A stretch of DNA of 5,214 nt, taken from assembly GCA_964400105.1 (NCBI GenBank), contig CAYNTG010000120.1, forward strand, positions 1 through 5,214. Reading direction: 5' to 3'. The notes under the pieces are model-generated. The model saw only the letters and a list, made by a program, of their open reading frames with translations. It was not told the origin of the DNA and ran no database searches. Shown here piece by piece: positions 4,959-5,214 of this stretch. The first letter of the stretch is position 1. Every line of letters starts with the position of its first letter. Made by a program: the position numbers and the translations under genes. The stretch is from CAYNTG01 sp964400105. GTDB lineage: Bacteria > UBP14 > UBA6098.

Positions 4959-5214
4959 AAGTTACCTTTTTGTTATTGTATCAAAACCAAGATTATGAAA
5001 TATATACCGTCAAAATTGTTGCAAGCTGTTTATTGTTTTTGATCCGCGCGTCAAATGCAAATCGAAGCGATCAACACCGCCGGGGCGCTGGCGCGGGAAG
5101 TGGGTTGGGATGTGCGTGGATTTTTGCATTCGAAGTAACCGCAAAAATCGTGACAGCGGTCGCCGGCGACGACAGGCAATTTGCTCAACGCGCCTTCGGC
5201 ACGATTCGCTTTTG
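4959..5214. other. Noncoding region upstream of the minus-strand gene
   Basis: No credible gene is visible. Bases 4959-5040 are AT-rich and should hold the promoter of the minus-strand gene, but no -35/-10 pair with good spacing is evident. From 5041 onward the composition turns GC-rich, with the right copy of the 75-bp repeat (5085-5158). Directly after that is the perfect 12-bp palindrome GTCGCCGGCGAC (5159-5170). The last 44 bases show nothing recognisable. Confidence 0.6.
5085..5158 (+). repeat. Dispersed ~75-bp repeat, right copy
   Basis: This aligns with 180-254 in the same orientation: the first 13 bases (GCGCTGGCGCGGG) and the last 22 bases (5137-5158) are identical, with a diverged G/T-rich middle. 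The inverted repeat is kept as ATTTTTGC (5120-5127) with GCAAAAAT (5141-5148), one pair shorter than the left copy. The middle contains GGG-AAGT-GGG-TT-GGG plus a later GG, so G-quadruplex formation is conceivable. It lies about 125 bp upstream of the minus-strand gene's ATG. Confidence 0.75.

Noticed and set aside
4975..4983. Extended -10 motif (TG-A-TACAAT on the minus strand) as promoter of the secreted protein gene
   Set aside because: The start point would fall around 4968, inside the ribosome binding site, and no -35 is present at the right distance.
4706..5042. Plus-strand open frames opposite the start of the secreted protein gene
   Set aside because: They mirror the signal peptide and domain-coding strand and have a composition unlike a real protein.
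180..5158. The whole interval as a composite transposon bounded by the 75-bp repeats
   Set aside because: There is no transposase or integrase between the copies, no target-site duplication at the edges, and the copies are diverged in the middle and in direct orientation. A dispersed repeat is simpler.

Overview
The window looks like a piece of a didermal (outer-membrane-bearing) bacterial genome. The best guess is an uncultured lineage of, or near, the Fibrobacteres-Chlorobi-Bacteroidetes group. The basis is a FadL/OmpP1-type outer-membrane barrel ending in Phe, two lipoproteins with clear lipoboxes, and a secreted protein with a choice-of-anchor J domain, an Omp28-like thioredoxin domain and a PNPFN-type C-terminal sorting domain. 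That last combination is typical of type IX secretion (T9SS) and related candidate phyla. A species cannot be named from the sequence. No rRNA, tRNA, CRISPR array or transposase is visible.

Layout. Positions 1-404 are noncoding. They hold several hairpins, two copies of a GTAGGGGC-type palindromic repeat, one copy of a roughly 75-bp dispersed repeat, two related AT-rich palindromes, and a very good sigma-54 (-24/-12) promoter just before the first gene. Positions 405-2906 hold a tight plus-strand operon of three envelope genes: a small aromatic-rich lipoprotein (405-827), a FadL/OmpP1-like outer-membrane protein (846-2120) and a second lipoprotein with an uncharacterised but conserved-looking domain (2148-2906). 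A textbook rho-independent terminator follows at 2940-2972. Converging on it from the minus strand is a large secreted multidomain protein gene (4958 down to 3063). The last 256 bases are noncoding and carry a second copy of the 75-bp repeat.

How the genes may work together. The operon puts three envelope proteins (lipoprotein, barrel, lipoprotein) under one probable RpoN promoter with a leader of only about 17 nt. This suggests a jointly regulated outer-membrane module whose expression depends on an enhancer-binding activator. The substrate and signal are unknown. The convergent gene encodes a separate exported protein.

The most notable points are: an in-frame TAG between the signal peptide and the mature part of the secreted protein (codon 44), with the frame otherwise open on both sides; the sigma-54 promoter with adjoining palindromes; the direct-repeat pair flanking all four genes; and a short palindromic repeat that appears to have been absorbed in frame into the sorting domain.
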